A stretch of 45,160 nucleotides of DNA, taken from assembly GCF_001435525.1 (NCBI RefSeq), contig NZ_AZDP01000102.1, positions 56,468-101,627 on the forward strand, given 5' to 3'. Each line of letters begins with the position of its first letter. Positions within the stretch are counted from its first letter, which is position 1. The notes below the pieces were generated by a model. It was not told where the DNA came from. It made no database searches and saw only the letters and a list, made by a program, of their open reading frames with translations. A program made the translations under genes and the position numbers. Source of the stretch: Levilactobacillus koreensis JCM 16448 (GTDB taxonomy: Bacteria; Bacillota; Bacilli; Lactobacillales; Lactobacillaceae). This document shows, piece after piece, positions 18,215 through 25,935 of this stretch.

Positions 18215-18302
18215 CCTAGCCGCAGGATGGCAGGGATGGCGCCAACTGGAAGCCCGCCCTTGGGCTGAATGCGTTCCATAGCAGGCAGAGTCCCTGGACC
18301 AT
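18215..18302 (+). repeat. Family A structured repeat, copy A8, internally deleted
   Basis: A remnant with the outer strand GCCGCAGGATGGCAGGGATG joined directly to the hairpin 3 module (AACTGGAAGCCCGCCCTTGG and GGCTGAATGCGTTCC) and the closing strand AGTCCCTGGACCA. Hairpins 1 and 2 are missing. It ends about 55 bases from the LysR gene stop. The rest of the 18005-18355 gap shows nothing else I can identify. Confidence 0.75.
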
Positions 18303-18355
18303 TTCTAACTTATCCGCTATTTTAGCGTACTTAAGCGCCGGAGGGAAGCAACTTC

Positions 18356-19240
18356 TTACTTTCCCTGCTGGCTGAACAGGTGGGATAACTGACGAAGCGT
18401 CTCGTGTTGTGGATTATCCGCCCGATACATGGCGTAGATGACCCGCAAATCCTCCGGCACCGCCACCGGAATCTTCACCACGTTAAAGGCTTCCAAGTAC
18501 AGCGTATCCGCCACCAATCCCACCGCAGAAGACGATTGAACCATCCCTGCGATTGAGATTTCATCCGGATAGGCGGCCGTCAAGTTGAGCTGGTCGGCTA
18601 CCCCCTGTCGTTTCAACGTGCGCTGAACCTTTTGCCCAATCAATAGGTCTGGTGTATAGGTCAAGACGTGTTCCCCCACCAGGTCGGTCAGCTGTAACTG
18701 CTGGCGCTGAGCCCACGGGTGGTCGGGTGCCACAATGACAATGAATGGCTGCTTGAGCAACGGGTGGTACAAATAGCCCGGCTCCCGCCCATCCACGGCC
18801 GCTATTCCCAGGTCAAACGTCTTGGCGGCCAGTCCCGCTTGAATCTGCTCGGTCGTCACGCTGTGCAGCTCAAAGGTCACTTGCCGCGTGTGTTCCTGCT
18901 CGAACTGGTGCAAGACTTTCGGCAGATACGTCCCAATCACGGTCGGAATGCAGCCGACCCGAATCGTAATTGGCTGTTGTGAATTCTCCGCAATCACGGC
19001 GGCCACGCCATCGTCCAGCGTCCGTAGGCTTTTCTGCACGACCGTCAGAAGTTGCCGACCTGTGTCGGTTAGCACAATGTGACGTCCCTGTTTGGCAAAT
19101 AACGTTAAGTTCAGCTCCGCTTCCAGCCGATGGATGGCGTTGGTCAAACTCGGCTGACTCACGTGGAGCTCTCGGGCCGCCTGCGTATAGTTCTCCAAAC
19201 GACCGATGCATTCAAAGTAACGTAGTTGATTTAAGTTCAT
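18356..19240 (-). CDS. LysR-family transcriptional regulator
   Basis: A 294-residue LysR-type activator. The N-terminal winged helix-turn-helix (residues 1-60) reads MNLNQLRYFECIGRLENYTQ with the recognition helix region HVSQPSLTNAIHRLE. The rest is the periplasmic-binding-like inducer domain. ATG 19240 is chosen because GGAGGGATGCGG lies seven bases upstream; an ATG two codons earlier is too close. It is divergent from the OFA-type carrier gene at 19417, and the shared intergenic region has two inverted repeats, one of the T-N11-A type. It therefore probably controls the carrier-aroE-SDR genes in response to their substrate. Confidence 0.92.
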   Translation of the reverse strand: MNLNQLRYFECIGRLENYTQAARELHVSQPSLTNAIHRLEAELNLTLFAKQGRHIVLTDTGRQLLTVVQKSLRTLDDGVAAVIAENSQQPITIRVGCIPTVIGTYLPKVLHQFEQEHTRQVTFELHSVTTEQIQAGLAAKTFDLGIAAVDGREPGYLYHPLLKQPFIVIVAPDHPWAQRQQLQLTDLVGEHVLTYTPDLLIGQKVQRTLKRQGVADQLNLTAAYPDEISIAGMVQSSSAVGLVADTLYLEAFNVVKIPVAVPEDLRVIYAMYRADNPQHETLRQLSHLFSQQGK

Positions 19241-19271
19241 CCGCATCCCTCCGTTCTTTATTTCACAACTA

Positions 19272-19312
19272 ATAGTCTCAGACTATGGATCACTTACCAA
19301 TCGGTATTGGTA
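19272..19312. promoter_or_regulatory. Two candidate LysR-regulator binding sites
   Basis: ATAGTCTCAGACTAT (19272-19286) is a perfect inverted repeat containing T-N11-A, the classical LysR box form. TACCAATCGGTATTGGTA (19295-19312) is a second near-perfect palindrome. Both lie between the divergent LysR and MFS genes. Confidence 0.65.
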
Positions 19313-19416
19313 TTCCCCTTGAATTCAGCCTAACATAAAAGGCGTAAGGAAGCGCTCCCAAATCAAAGCTCAATCATTCACTTATTCCTAAATTCTACTT
19401 AAGGCGGTGTTTTATC

Positions 19417-20649
19417 ATGGATACTACGCAAACCACACCCGTTTCCGGTCACCGGCGACTCATCTTCACGGCGGCCTTCATCATTATCTTTTGTTGCTCG
19501 GCTTCGGCAGCCTTCTCCGTTTTCGCCGACACCCTGGTCAAAGCAACCAGCGCCACGGCTTCCCAAGTGGCCTTGACCCTGACCATTTATCAATTCTTTA
19601 TGGCCGCATTTGGAATTATTTCCGGTCGCATCATTGACCACTCCTCACCGAAAAAATTGATGTACGTTGGGGGCTTTATCTTCGGCCTCGGCTGGTTTTT
19701 AGGGGCCTTTGCCCACAACATTTGGTTCCTGTATTTCTCCATTGGGATTTTAGCCGGTAGTGGGAACGGGCTATTGTACAACCCCTCCCTGTTGACCACG
19801 TTAAAATGGTTCCCCGAAAAACGCGGGACGATCTCCGGTTTGCTCCTTGGAGCCGCTTCTCTCGGGCCGCTGGTCTTAGCCAAGGCCGGTGCCTGGCTCT
19901 GTGACACCATGGGCGCCAACGGGTTGATGCCCATTGGAATTGCCTACTTAGCGTTAATCTGGCTGGTCGGCTGGTTGATGGCCTCACCGGAAACGCCAGC
20001 AGAAACCAAGAATCACCCGGCACCCGCAACCACCGGGAAGTCGCCCAAGGAAATGATGGGTTCCCTCAATTTCTGGCTGTTACTCTTGCTCTTCGCGATT
20101 GCCTGCACGGCCGGGATCATGCTGATTGGGTCGTTGTCCTCTATCGCGCAGGTTCAGCTTCAATTAACGCCGATCGTGGCCGCAAACTTTGTCGTGGTGA
20201 ACACCTTAGCTAACTTCTTTGGCCGGATGATCACGGGCCGCGCCGTTGATAAATTAGGGGAAACGCAAACGCTACTGATTATTCTATGCCTCACCATTAT
20301 TGGTCTGGCGGGCTTACGCTTTGCCGAAAACGTCGCGGTCTTTACACTCTTCTTGATCATCCTCGGTGCCTCATTTGGCGGTGTGCTGGTCGTCTTCCCA
20401 ACCTTAACGGGAAAAACGTTCGGCCAAAAGTTCTCCGGGACGAACTACGGCATCATGTTCTTCGGCTACGCGATTGGGGCCTTGATCGGGCCACAGATTG
20501 CCACGCTATCCATGAGCCAATCCGCCGGGACCCACGCCTACCACGGCTCATACCTGGTCGCCATCGGGGTTGCCGTCGTCGGTATCCTGATTGACCTCTA
20601 CCTGATGCACCAAGGCATTGGGAAACACACTACTGCTGCTGAAGATTGA
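19417..20649 (+). CDS. OFA-type MFS transporter, probable carboxylate carrier
   Basis: A 410-residue major facilitator with about twelve membrane segments, resembling the oxalate:formate antiporter (OFA) subfamily. Typical elements are FGIISGRIIDHSSPKKLM after helix 2, GSGNGLLYNPSLLTTLKWFP and EKRGTISGLLLGAASLGP around helices 4-5, and NFFGRMITGRAVDKLGETQT in the second half. It acts in the cytoplasmic membrane. OFA relatives move organic anions, and the following shikimate dehydrogenase and SDR genes suggest a hydroxylated alicyclic acid such as quinate or shikimate; this is inference. The ribosome binding site AAGGCGGTG is modest. Divergent from the LysR regulator. Repeat A9 begins only a few bases after its stop. 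Confidence 0.88.
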   Translation: MDTTQTTPVSGHRRLIFTAAFIIIFCCSASAAFSVFADTLVKATSATASQVALTLTIYQFFMAAFGIISGRIIDHSSPKKLMYVGGFIFGLGWFLGAFAHNIWFLYFSIGILAGSGNGLLYNPSLLTTLKWFPEKRGTISGLLLGAASLGPLVLAKAGAWLCDTMGANGLMPIGIAYLALIWLVGWLMASPETPAETKNHPAPATTGKSPKEMMGSLNFWLLLLLFAIACTAGIMLIGSLSSIAQVQLQLTPIVAANFVVVNTLANFFGRMITGRAVDKLGETQTLLIILCLTIIGLAGLRFAENVAVFTLFLIILGASFGGVLVVFPTLTGKTFGQKFSGTNYGIMFFGYAIGALIGPQIATLSMSQSAGTHAYHGSYLVAIGVAVVGILIDLYLMHQGIGKHTTAAED

Positions 20650-20651
20650 TG

Positions 20652-20800
20652 TAAATTGGTCGCACTGCGGCTGACAGAGATTCCGCCTGCTATGGGGTCG
20701 GTTCCAGCCTAAAGTTTGCAGCTTCAAGTTGCGTTCGCTTCGTTCCGGCCTATATCTGGCGGCCGGCAAAACGAACGCAGCACTAGGTTGCCCACAACAG
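20652..20800 (-). repeat. Chimeric structured repeat A9: family A joined to family B
   Basis: The first 60 bases (GGTCGCACTGCGGCTGACAG to GGTTCCAGCCT) match the gene-proximal end of family A. From about 20725 the sequence GCTTCAAGTTGCGTTCGCTT and GGCCTATATCTGGCGGCCGG matches the end of family B copy B1 (1508-1577). It lies between the carrier and aroE genes, so it probably sits inside a polycistronic mRNA. Confidence 0.78.
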
Positions 20801-20844
20801 CAACAACAATCAAAACCAGAAAACAAAATTTGGAGGTAACTATT

Positions 20845-21696
20845 ATGAAAATTGATGGACATACTCGTTTAGTCGGCTTAATTGCGCATCCCGCTGGTCA
20901 CTCCAAGTCGCCGGCCATGCACAACGCGGCGTTTGCCAAGACCAACGTTAACGCGCGCTTCTTGGCCTTCGACGTGGCTCCCGACCAGTTACCGGACGCC
21001 ATCACCGCCATGCGGACATTCAACATGCTTGGGGCCAGCATTTCCATGCCCTTTAAGCAAGCCGTGATTCCTTTACTGGACCACCTCGACAAGACTGCCG
21101 AGCTGGTGGGCGCCGTCAATACCGTGGTCAATCACGATGGCGAGCTGACCGGCTATACCACCGACGGCATTGGTTTCGTCGAAGCCTTGAAGGACGATGG
21201 CGTCAGCCTGGCTGGTCAAACGATGACGCTGGCGGGCGTCGGTGGTGCTGGGACGCCGATCGCCATTCAGGCTGCTCTCTCCGGACTGAAGACGCTCAAC
21301 GTCTTTAATATCAACGATCCGTCCGTCAAAAACGCCAAGCACATCGTCCAAGTCATTAATGAGCAGACCGACTGCCACGCCACCTTCTATCCGCTAGAAG
21401 ACCGTGACCAATTCAAACGGGCTATCAGCGAAAGTGATATTTATACCGACGCGACTGGTCTGGGGATGGGCAAATTGGTCGACAAGACTTTGGTGGACGA
21501 CCCGACCTGGTTCCACCCCGACATGACGGTCTTTGACACCGTTTACGCGCCAAGCGTCACCAAGCTCATGGGCGTGGCTCAGCAAGCCAAGGTCGCCCAC
21601 GTCATCAACGGCCAAGGCATGCTCCTGAATCAAGGTGCTGCGGCCTTCAAGCTGTGGACCGGTAAGGACATGCCGCTCAAGCAATTAAGCCTTTAG
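20845..21696 (+). CDS. Shikimate/quinate dehydrogenase (AroE/YdiB family)
   Basis: A 283-residue enzyme of the AroE fold, oxidising or reducing shikimate/3-dehydroshikimate or quinate/3-dehydroquinate with NAD(P). The substrate-binding serines are in GHSKSPAMHNAAF (about residues 18-30), the catalytic lysine in SMPFKQAV (about 70), the catalytic aspartate in GYTTDGIGF (about 107), the nucleotide-binding glycine loop in GVGGAGTPIAIQAA (about 133-146), and the C-terminal GMLLNQGAAAF is present. ATG 20845 is preceded by TGGAGGTAACTATT; the longer frame to 20716 only reads through repeat A9. Because it is grouped with a LysR regulator, an OFA carrier and an SDR, not with other aro biosynthesis genes, I favour a catabolic or reductive role. 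Cofactor cannot be told by eye. Confidence 0.9.
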   Translation: MKIDGHTRLVGLIAHPAGHSKSPAMHNAAFAKTNVNARFLAFDVAPDQLPDAITAMRTFNMLGASISMPFKQAVIPLLDHLDKTAELVGAVNTVVNHDGELTGYTTDGIGFVEALKDDGVSLAGQTMTLAGVGGAGTPIAIQAALSGLKTLNVFNINDPSVKNAKHIVQVINEQTDCHATFYPLEDRDQFKRAISESDIYTDATGLGMGKLVDKTLVDDPTWFHPDMTVFDTVYAPSVTKLMGVAQQAKVAHVINGQGMLLNQGAAAFKLWTGKDMPLKQLSL

Positions 21697-21708
21697 GAGG
21701 AATTCACT

Positions 21709-22527
21709 ATGACAGAATGGTTAGGATTAGAAGATAAGGTTTGCGTCGTCACCGGTGCGGTTGGCGGCATGGGCACCAGGATCTGTGAGGCATTGGCCGA
21801 ACAAAAAGCCACCGTAGTCGCACTCGACATGGATCAAACTAAGACAGCCGAATTGGTCACCAAATTGATCAACGATGACCACATTGCCGGACTCGCCGTT
21901 AACTGCGATGTGACTAAGGAAGCTAGTGTGCAACGGGCCGTCGACCAAGTAAAGGACACGTTCGGTCGCGTCGACGTGGTGATCAATACCGCCGGAATTT
22001 TGAAATTTGACCCCCTGGAAGACCTCGACTACGCCACTTGGAAACAAGTACTCGACGTTAACTTAAACGGCTACTACTTGGTCACCCACGAATTTGGTAA
22101 GCTCATGATTGAACAGAAACATGGCACCTTCGTTCACATTTCCACGGTGGCTAGTGACATCCCCGAAACCTACAGTGGCGCGTACAGCACCAGTAAGGCC
22201 GGCGTCAATATGCTCTCTAAGCAGGTCGCTGCAGAATGGGGGATGTTTGGCATTCGGAGCAACGTCCTTGAGCCCTGCTTGGTCAAGACGCCGATGTCAG
22301 CGGCCTTCTATGCCGATCCGAAAGTTGAGGACGGCCGCAAGCAACTGACTGCTAGTAAGCGCATCGGAACGACCGACGACATCGCCAACGCCATCCTCTT
22401 TCTGGCCAGCGACCGCTCTAGCTACATCAACGCGGCCGGCATCGCCATTGACGGCGGATTTAGCGTCATGATGCAGAACCAGATTCCCAAGCCAGGTGGC
22501 CGTCGTGGCTTCGCGGAAACTCACTAG
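21709..22527 (+). CDS. Short-chain dehydrogenase/reductase (classical SDR)
   Basis: A 272-residue classical SDR. The cofactor motif TGAVGGMG is at about residues 16-23, NTAGIL at about 91-96, and the catalytic Ser-Tyr-Lys set in HISTVAS and YSTSK (about 143-166). The C-terminal IDGGFSVM is typical. It starts 12 bases after aroE with AGGAGGAATTCACT, so both are in one operon, and a terminator follows. Substrate is unknown; by context it may act on a ring hydroxyl or keto group of the same alicyclic compound handled by the dehydrogenase. Confidence 0.9.
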   Translation: MTEWLGLEDKVCVVTGAVGGMGTRICEALAEQKATVVALDMDQTKTAELVTKLINDDHIAGLAVNCDVTKEASVQRAVDQVKDTFGRVDVVINTAGILKFDPLEDLDYATWKQVLDVNLNGYYLVTHEFGKLMIEQKHGTFVHISTVASDIPETYSGAYSTSKAGVNMLSKQVAAEWGMFGIRSNVLEPCLVKTPMSAAFYADPKVEDGRKQLTASKRIGTTDDIANAILFLASDRSSYINAAGIAIDGGFSVMMQNQIPKPGGRRGFAETH

Positions 22528-22561
22528 AAATTATTTTTGACTCAATTCAGTTTTTCTAATC

Positions 22562-22601
22562 AAATGCCGACATCTCAATTTAAGGGGGTGTCAGCATTTT
22601 A
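22562..22601 (+). terminator. Rho-independent terminator after the SDR gene
   Basis: Stem AAATGCCGACA paired with TGTCAGCATTTT around an AT-rich loop, ending in Ts. It closes the carrier-aroE-SDR unit. Confidence 0.75.
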
Positions 22602-22672
22602 GTGTCTTGTTTTCCATTAACTACTGGCATAGACTTAATCTCAAACTAAATCAGAATCAGGAGGATATTCCC

Positions 22673-23104
22673 ATGACAGTTGAAGAATTTTGGCAACAGT
22701 TTAAAACGACTCACCCCGCGGTCACGACCAACGACTACGACGCCTACGCTTTCGTTGAAGCCGATACGCTGGCCCACTTGGTCAAAATCGGGCGCAAAAC
22801 GGCCACCACTTCCGCCCTGGACCTCTACGATGAAAACGACGCCCGGCCCCAAGTTGGCGAATACAGCATCATTTTGGATAGTCAGGGTCAGCCCGTCTGT
22901 GTGACGCAGACCAAGGTCGTCGAGACAGTGCCGTTCGACCAGGTCTCCGCCGAACACGCCTACCACGAGGGTGAAGGCGACCGCACCCTTGCTTACTGGC
23001 GCGATGTCCATCGTAGAGTTTTTAGCTCATTCTATCAACAATGCCATCGCGAATTTAACGAACAGATTCCTTGCCTCTGCGAAGTCTTTGAACGCGTTGA
23101 CTAA
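22673..23104 (+). CDS. ASCH domain protein
   Basis: A 143-residue cytoplasmic protein of the ASCH (PUA-like, RNA-binding fold) family. Recognisable parts are the N-terminal MTVEEFWQQF, the core IGRKTATTSALDLYDEN with the basic patch (about residues 42-58), the strand segment GEYSIILDSQGQPVCV, and the C-terminal EGEGDRTLAYWRDVHRRVF. The start follows AGGAGGATATTCCC. Relatives are linked to RNA binding or nucleoside-related chemistry; no specific role can be given. Single gene between two terminators. Confidence 0.85.
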   Translation: MTVEEFWQQFKTTHPAVTTNDYDAYAFVEADTLAHLVKIGRKTATTSALDLYDENDARPQVGEYSIILDSQGQPVCVTQTKVVETVPFDQVSAEHAYHEGEGDRTLAYWRDVHRRVFSSFYQQCHREFNEQIPCLCEVFERVD

Positions 23105-23106
23105 CT

Positions 23107-23158
23107 AAAAAGGGACCTGTTTAACTGCCAAATAAATGACGGCTAAACAAGTCCCTTT
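23107..23158. terminator. Terminator after the ASCH gene
   Basis: AAAAGGGACCTGTTTA paired with TAAACAAGTCCCTTTT; A and T flanks on both sides would allow action in both directions. Confidence 0.82.
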
Positions 23159-23239
23159 TGAATTACAATCTAAAGGTTGAAAGATGAAATACCTGTCTCG
23201 CCCCAGTATCAGCAAGGATTCGAACCATTAAGATAGTGT

Positions 23240-23425
23240 GAAATTGCCGCACTCCGGCTGCCAGGGATTCCGCCTGCTGTGGGGACGCTTCAGACTGGAA
23301 AATCACCAGTCTTCTCGCTCGCTTTGAAGCCACGAAGACCGCGTGTCTCCAAAGTCGCCCGTGCTGTAAGCTGGCTAAAAAATCACCAGCTAACACCACC
23401 TCCACGGCCGGCTACACCCCAGTCG
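23240..23425 (-). repeat. Family A structured repeat, copy A10 (divergent subtype)
   Basis: Reverse-oriented: TGCCGCACTCCGGCTGCCAGG, an arm with ACTGGAAAATCACCAGTC, hairpin 2 TTTGAAGCCACGAAGACCG with CGTGTCTCCAAA, and a hairpin 1 equivalent GTGCTGTAAGCTGGC/CAGCTAACACCAC. It abuts repeat C3, forming a tandem of two families. Confidence 0.82.
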
Positions 23426-23427
23426 CA

Positions 23428-23600
23428 GGCGGACGGGCACAGAACCCTGTGTCGGTAGTCTTAGACCGAGCGAACTTCTCGGCCTTAGACTACGGGTCGA
23501 GCTTTGAGACTCGCTCTCGGAGGCTCAAAGTCGCCCTGAAGACCGCACTTTGTCTTCAGGTCTACCCCACAGGGTGGCGTGGCCGTCCGCCGAAGACACC
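23428..23600 (+). repeat. Family C structured repeat, copy C3
   Basis: Outer stem GGCGGACGGGCAC/GTGGCCGTCCGCC. It encloses hairpin 1 GTAGTCTTAGACCGAG/CTCGGCCTTAGACTAC, hairpin 2 CTTTGAGACTC/GAGGCTCAAAG and hairpin 3 CCTGAAGAC/GTCTTCAGG. Its end lies about 18 bases from the stop codon of the DHA2 exporter gene. Confidence 0.88.
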
Positions 23601-23617
23601 CCCGGAAGCGCAACCGA

Positions 23618-25027
23618 CTAGGCCTTGGTCTTGCGGGGGTCGCGGAGAAGGGCGGCAAAGATCCACCCCACGACCGCCACTGCCAAGAACGTCGCAAAGA
23701 CCGCCCGGTAACCAGCCAAATTGGCTATTGCCGCAGACTCGATCTTCACATGACTGGCCGTCACAGCAGCTAAAATCAACGTCGCCACCGCAACCCCAGT
23801 CGACCCCAGGATTTGACGAACGGTCGTGATGACCGCCGTTCCGTGTGAGATCAACTGGTCGGGTAGGGAGTTGGCCCCCAACGTGACGGCTGGCATCATG
23901 ACGAAGGCGTTGCCCCCTTCAATCAGAGCCGCAATCAGGATCATGGCAACTAAGGACTGTTTGCCACTGACCACCGTCAGCCATAACCAGCCAACCACAA
24001 TCATCGACATCCCGGTCAGCATGGTCCCCTTGAACCCTATTTTATCGGCTAATTTACCAGTCAACGGGTTCAACAGGCTCAAGACCACTGCACCGGGAAC
24101 CAACGCCATCCCTGACGCGAATGGCGAAAGTCCCAACACTTCTTGGTAATACAGCGGAAAGACAATCGTGACCACGATCAAAGCGATGTAAGATGTCCCG
24201 GTCAGGAGCACGGCCAGGTCAAAATTAAACGTCTTTAAGACGCGTAAGTCCAATAATGGCGTGTCCACTTGGAATTGACGCCAAACGAAGAAGACGATTG
24301 CTAACAGACTAATGACCAGCAGACCACCCATGGCGCCCCAGTTGACCGCGGCCTTACCAATTTGATTGACCACGTACAGAATACCGATGAAGCCTAAACT
24401 GCTAAGAACGGACCAGTAGTCCAAATGAGCCTTGTGTTGGGGCATCACGTCTTTAATCGTCTTCAGCGAAATCACAAAGACGATCGTAATAATCAGCATG
24501 AAGACCACGAACAGGCCCTGCCACGTGGTGTATTTTAGAACGATTCCAGAAATAATCGGTCCAACCGCTAACGCCGACCCCATGACCAGACCGGCAAAGC
24601 CCATCACACTCCCCCGCTGGGCTTCTGGCGTGATCCGCAGCATGACTGTTTGATACGAAGGAAACATGATGCCGACCGCCATGGCTTCCATGACCCGCCC
24701 CAACATCATTAGGGGAAAGCTGGTCGCCAAGTAAATAATGAAGGTGCCGACATCGAATAACGCGAGTACACTAATAAATAATACCGGGAAACGAATGTTG
24801 TTCAATAGCCAGGGACTGACTGGCATCATGACCACCATGACCAGCATGAACCCCGTCGTCAACCACTGAACGGTCGACGCGGGGATGTTGAAGTAATGCA
24901 TCAAGGTCGGGTACGCCGTCGACAGCGATGATTGGCTGATCGACATGGTAAAGGTCCCGGCGAGTAACGTCCAAATAAAGGCAAGGTGACTGTAAGGCCG
25001 CCCCTTTAAATCAATTGCTTCCTGCAT
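23618..25027 (-). CDS. DHA2-family MFS drug exporter (14 membrane segments)
   Basis: A 469-residue membrane protein of the EmrB/QacA drug:H+ antiporter family. About fourteen hydrophobic segments are visible, with the early pattern STVQWLTTGFMLVMVVMMP typical of helix 2, LGRVMEAMAVGIMFPSYQ in helix 4, and the antiporter motif C-like stretch GPIISGIVL in helix 5. Loop segment NPLTGKLADKIGFKGT matches motif A in the second half. It probably exports hydrophobic or cationic drugs or dyes; substrate cannot be told. ATG 25027 follows GAGGGAGAGGGAATTTT. It stands alone on the minus strand, with repeats C3 and A10 beyond its stop codon and no adjacent TetR or MarR regulator. Confidence 0.9.
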   Translation of the reverse strand: MQEAIDLKGRPYSHLAFIWTLLAGTFTMSISQSSLSTAYPTLMHYFNIPASTVQWLTTGFMLVMVVMMPVSPWLLNNIRFPVLFISVLALFDVGTFIIYLATSFPLMMLGRVMEAMAVGIMFPSYQTVMLRITPEAQRGSVMGFAGLVMGSALAVGPIISGIVLKYTTWQGLFVVFMLIITIVFVISLKTIKDVMPQHKAHLDYWSVLSSLGFIGILYVVNQIGKAAVNWGAMGGLLVISLLAIVFFVWRQFQVDTPLLDLRVLKTFNFDLAVLLTGTSYIALIVVTIVFPLYYQEVLGLSPFASGMALVPGAVVLSLLNPLTGKLADKIGFKGTMLTGMSMIVVGWLWLTVVSGKQSLVAMILIAALIEGGNAFVMMPAVTLGANSLPDQLISHGTAVITTVRQILGSTGVAVATLILAAVTASHVKIESAAIANLAGYRAVFATFLAVAVVGWIFAALLRDPRKTKA

Positions 25028-25140
25028 AAAATTCCCTCTCCCTCATATCCACTTTAGAAACATTATTAACTGGAATCTATTCTAGTCCTTTTCAGAAGTC
25101 CTGTAAAATGATTGGGCCATTATCCCCTTACGCAATCAAG

Positions 25141-25168
25141 TTACTTCTCCGCAAATCTCTGGTACAAT
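25141..25168 (+). promoter_or_regulatory. Promoter for the 57-residue orphan gene
   Basis: TTACTT (25141-25146) and TACAAT (25163-25168) are separated by 16 bases, upstream of the small reading frame at 25235. Confidence 0.5.
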
Positions 25169-25234
25169 AGTATTAATTGGCAGTTGGTAACCTTACCAAC
25201 CCCAGCGGACTACGCAAGGAATTGAGGGTAAAAC

Positions 25235-25408
25235 ATGGATTTAGTCGCATATTTAACGGATGAAATCAGTTTTCTAAAGGAACAAATGGATCGGGCCGAG
25301 GAAGAAAAGGACAACGCCATGCATTTCTTGTGTGACGCACGAATCACCGAAGCCAAACGAATCTTAGACCAAGTCAACGACGGTAAAATCACCAGTCTAA
25401 AGGCTTAG
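25235..25408 (+). CDS. Small acidic helical protein, unknown function
   Basis: A 57-residue frame starting MDLVAYLTDEISFLKEQMDR, rich in charged residues and probably forming one or two amphipathic helices, possibly coiled coil. ATG 25235 has GAGGGTAAAAC upstream, and a reasonable promoter precedes it. It lies alone between the divergent exporter and the methionine aminopeptidase gene. I do not recognise it. Codon use looks normal and the frame avoids stops throughout, which supports its being real. Confidence 0.6.
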   Translation: MDLVAYLTDEISFLKEQMDRAEEEKDNAMHFLCDARITEAKRILDQVNDGKITSLKA

Positions 25409-25659
25409 CAACTCGGGCGCTGTGGAGCAAATCTGCGGGGCCTATTCTATTTCAACTGACCATGAGGTTGACACACAAGCTGACGGGCATGTCTGAGTCG
25501 GTCCAACAAAGGACTAACTAACGCAATTTAGCCAAGCCATGATCCGCTTATCCTGGCGGCACAGCCAACACAATCATCAGCTCAATATCCAAACAAAAAT
25601 CCAACGTTCACAACTAACACCAACCCCATTGGCAACATGCCGGTAAAAACGTTCGGTGG
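25409..25659. other. Intergenic stretch without recognisable features
   Basis: No gene, terminator or repeat could be recognised between the 57-residue frame and repeat C4. A promoter for map-menG may lie here. Confidence 0.4.
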
Positions 25660-25842
25660 CCAAGTCGGCGGCTGGTGGGTACGGAACCCCGTGGAAGTTC
25701 TCTTAGACCGGATGATTTTCCCGGCCTTAGAGAACTGGCCAACTTTGAGACTCGATTCATGAGGCTCAAGGTTGCCCTGAAGACCGCTCCTCAGGCTTCA
25801 GGTCTGCCTCACCGGGTGGAGTACCCACCAGCCGCCGACGCC
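25660..25842 (+). repeat. Family C structured repeat, copy C4
   Basis: The most perfect copy. The outer stem GTCGGCGGCTGGTGGGTAC pairs with GTACCCACCAGCCGCCGAC over 19 positions. It encloses hairpin 1 AGTTCTCTTAGACCGG/CCGGCCTTAGAGAACT, hairpin 2 CTTTGAGACTC/GAGGCTCAAGG and hairpin 3 CCTGAAGACC/GGCTTCAGG. It lies about 95 bases before the methionine aminopeptidase start. Confidence 0.9.
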
Positions 25843-25935
25843 CCCAACCAAACAATTTTTACCGAGGACGAGTCGCCGAAATGGCAGAATTGGTGTAAAT
25901 TAGAAGAGTACGATAATTTTAGAGGAGGCAACACG

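Noticed and set aside
20716-20844. N-terminal extension of the shikimate dehydrogenase
   Set aside because: It translates repeat A9; ATG 20845 has a good ribosome binding site and fits the family.
25675-25935. N-terminal extension of methionine aminopeptidase
   Set aside because: The extra 87 codons translate repeat C4; the TTG at 25936 with a strong ribosome binding site gives the normal protein.
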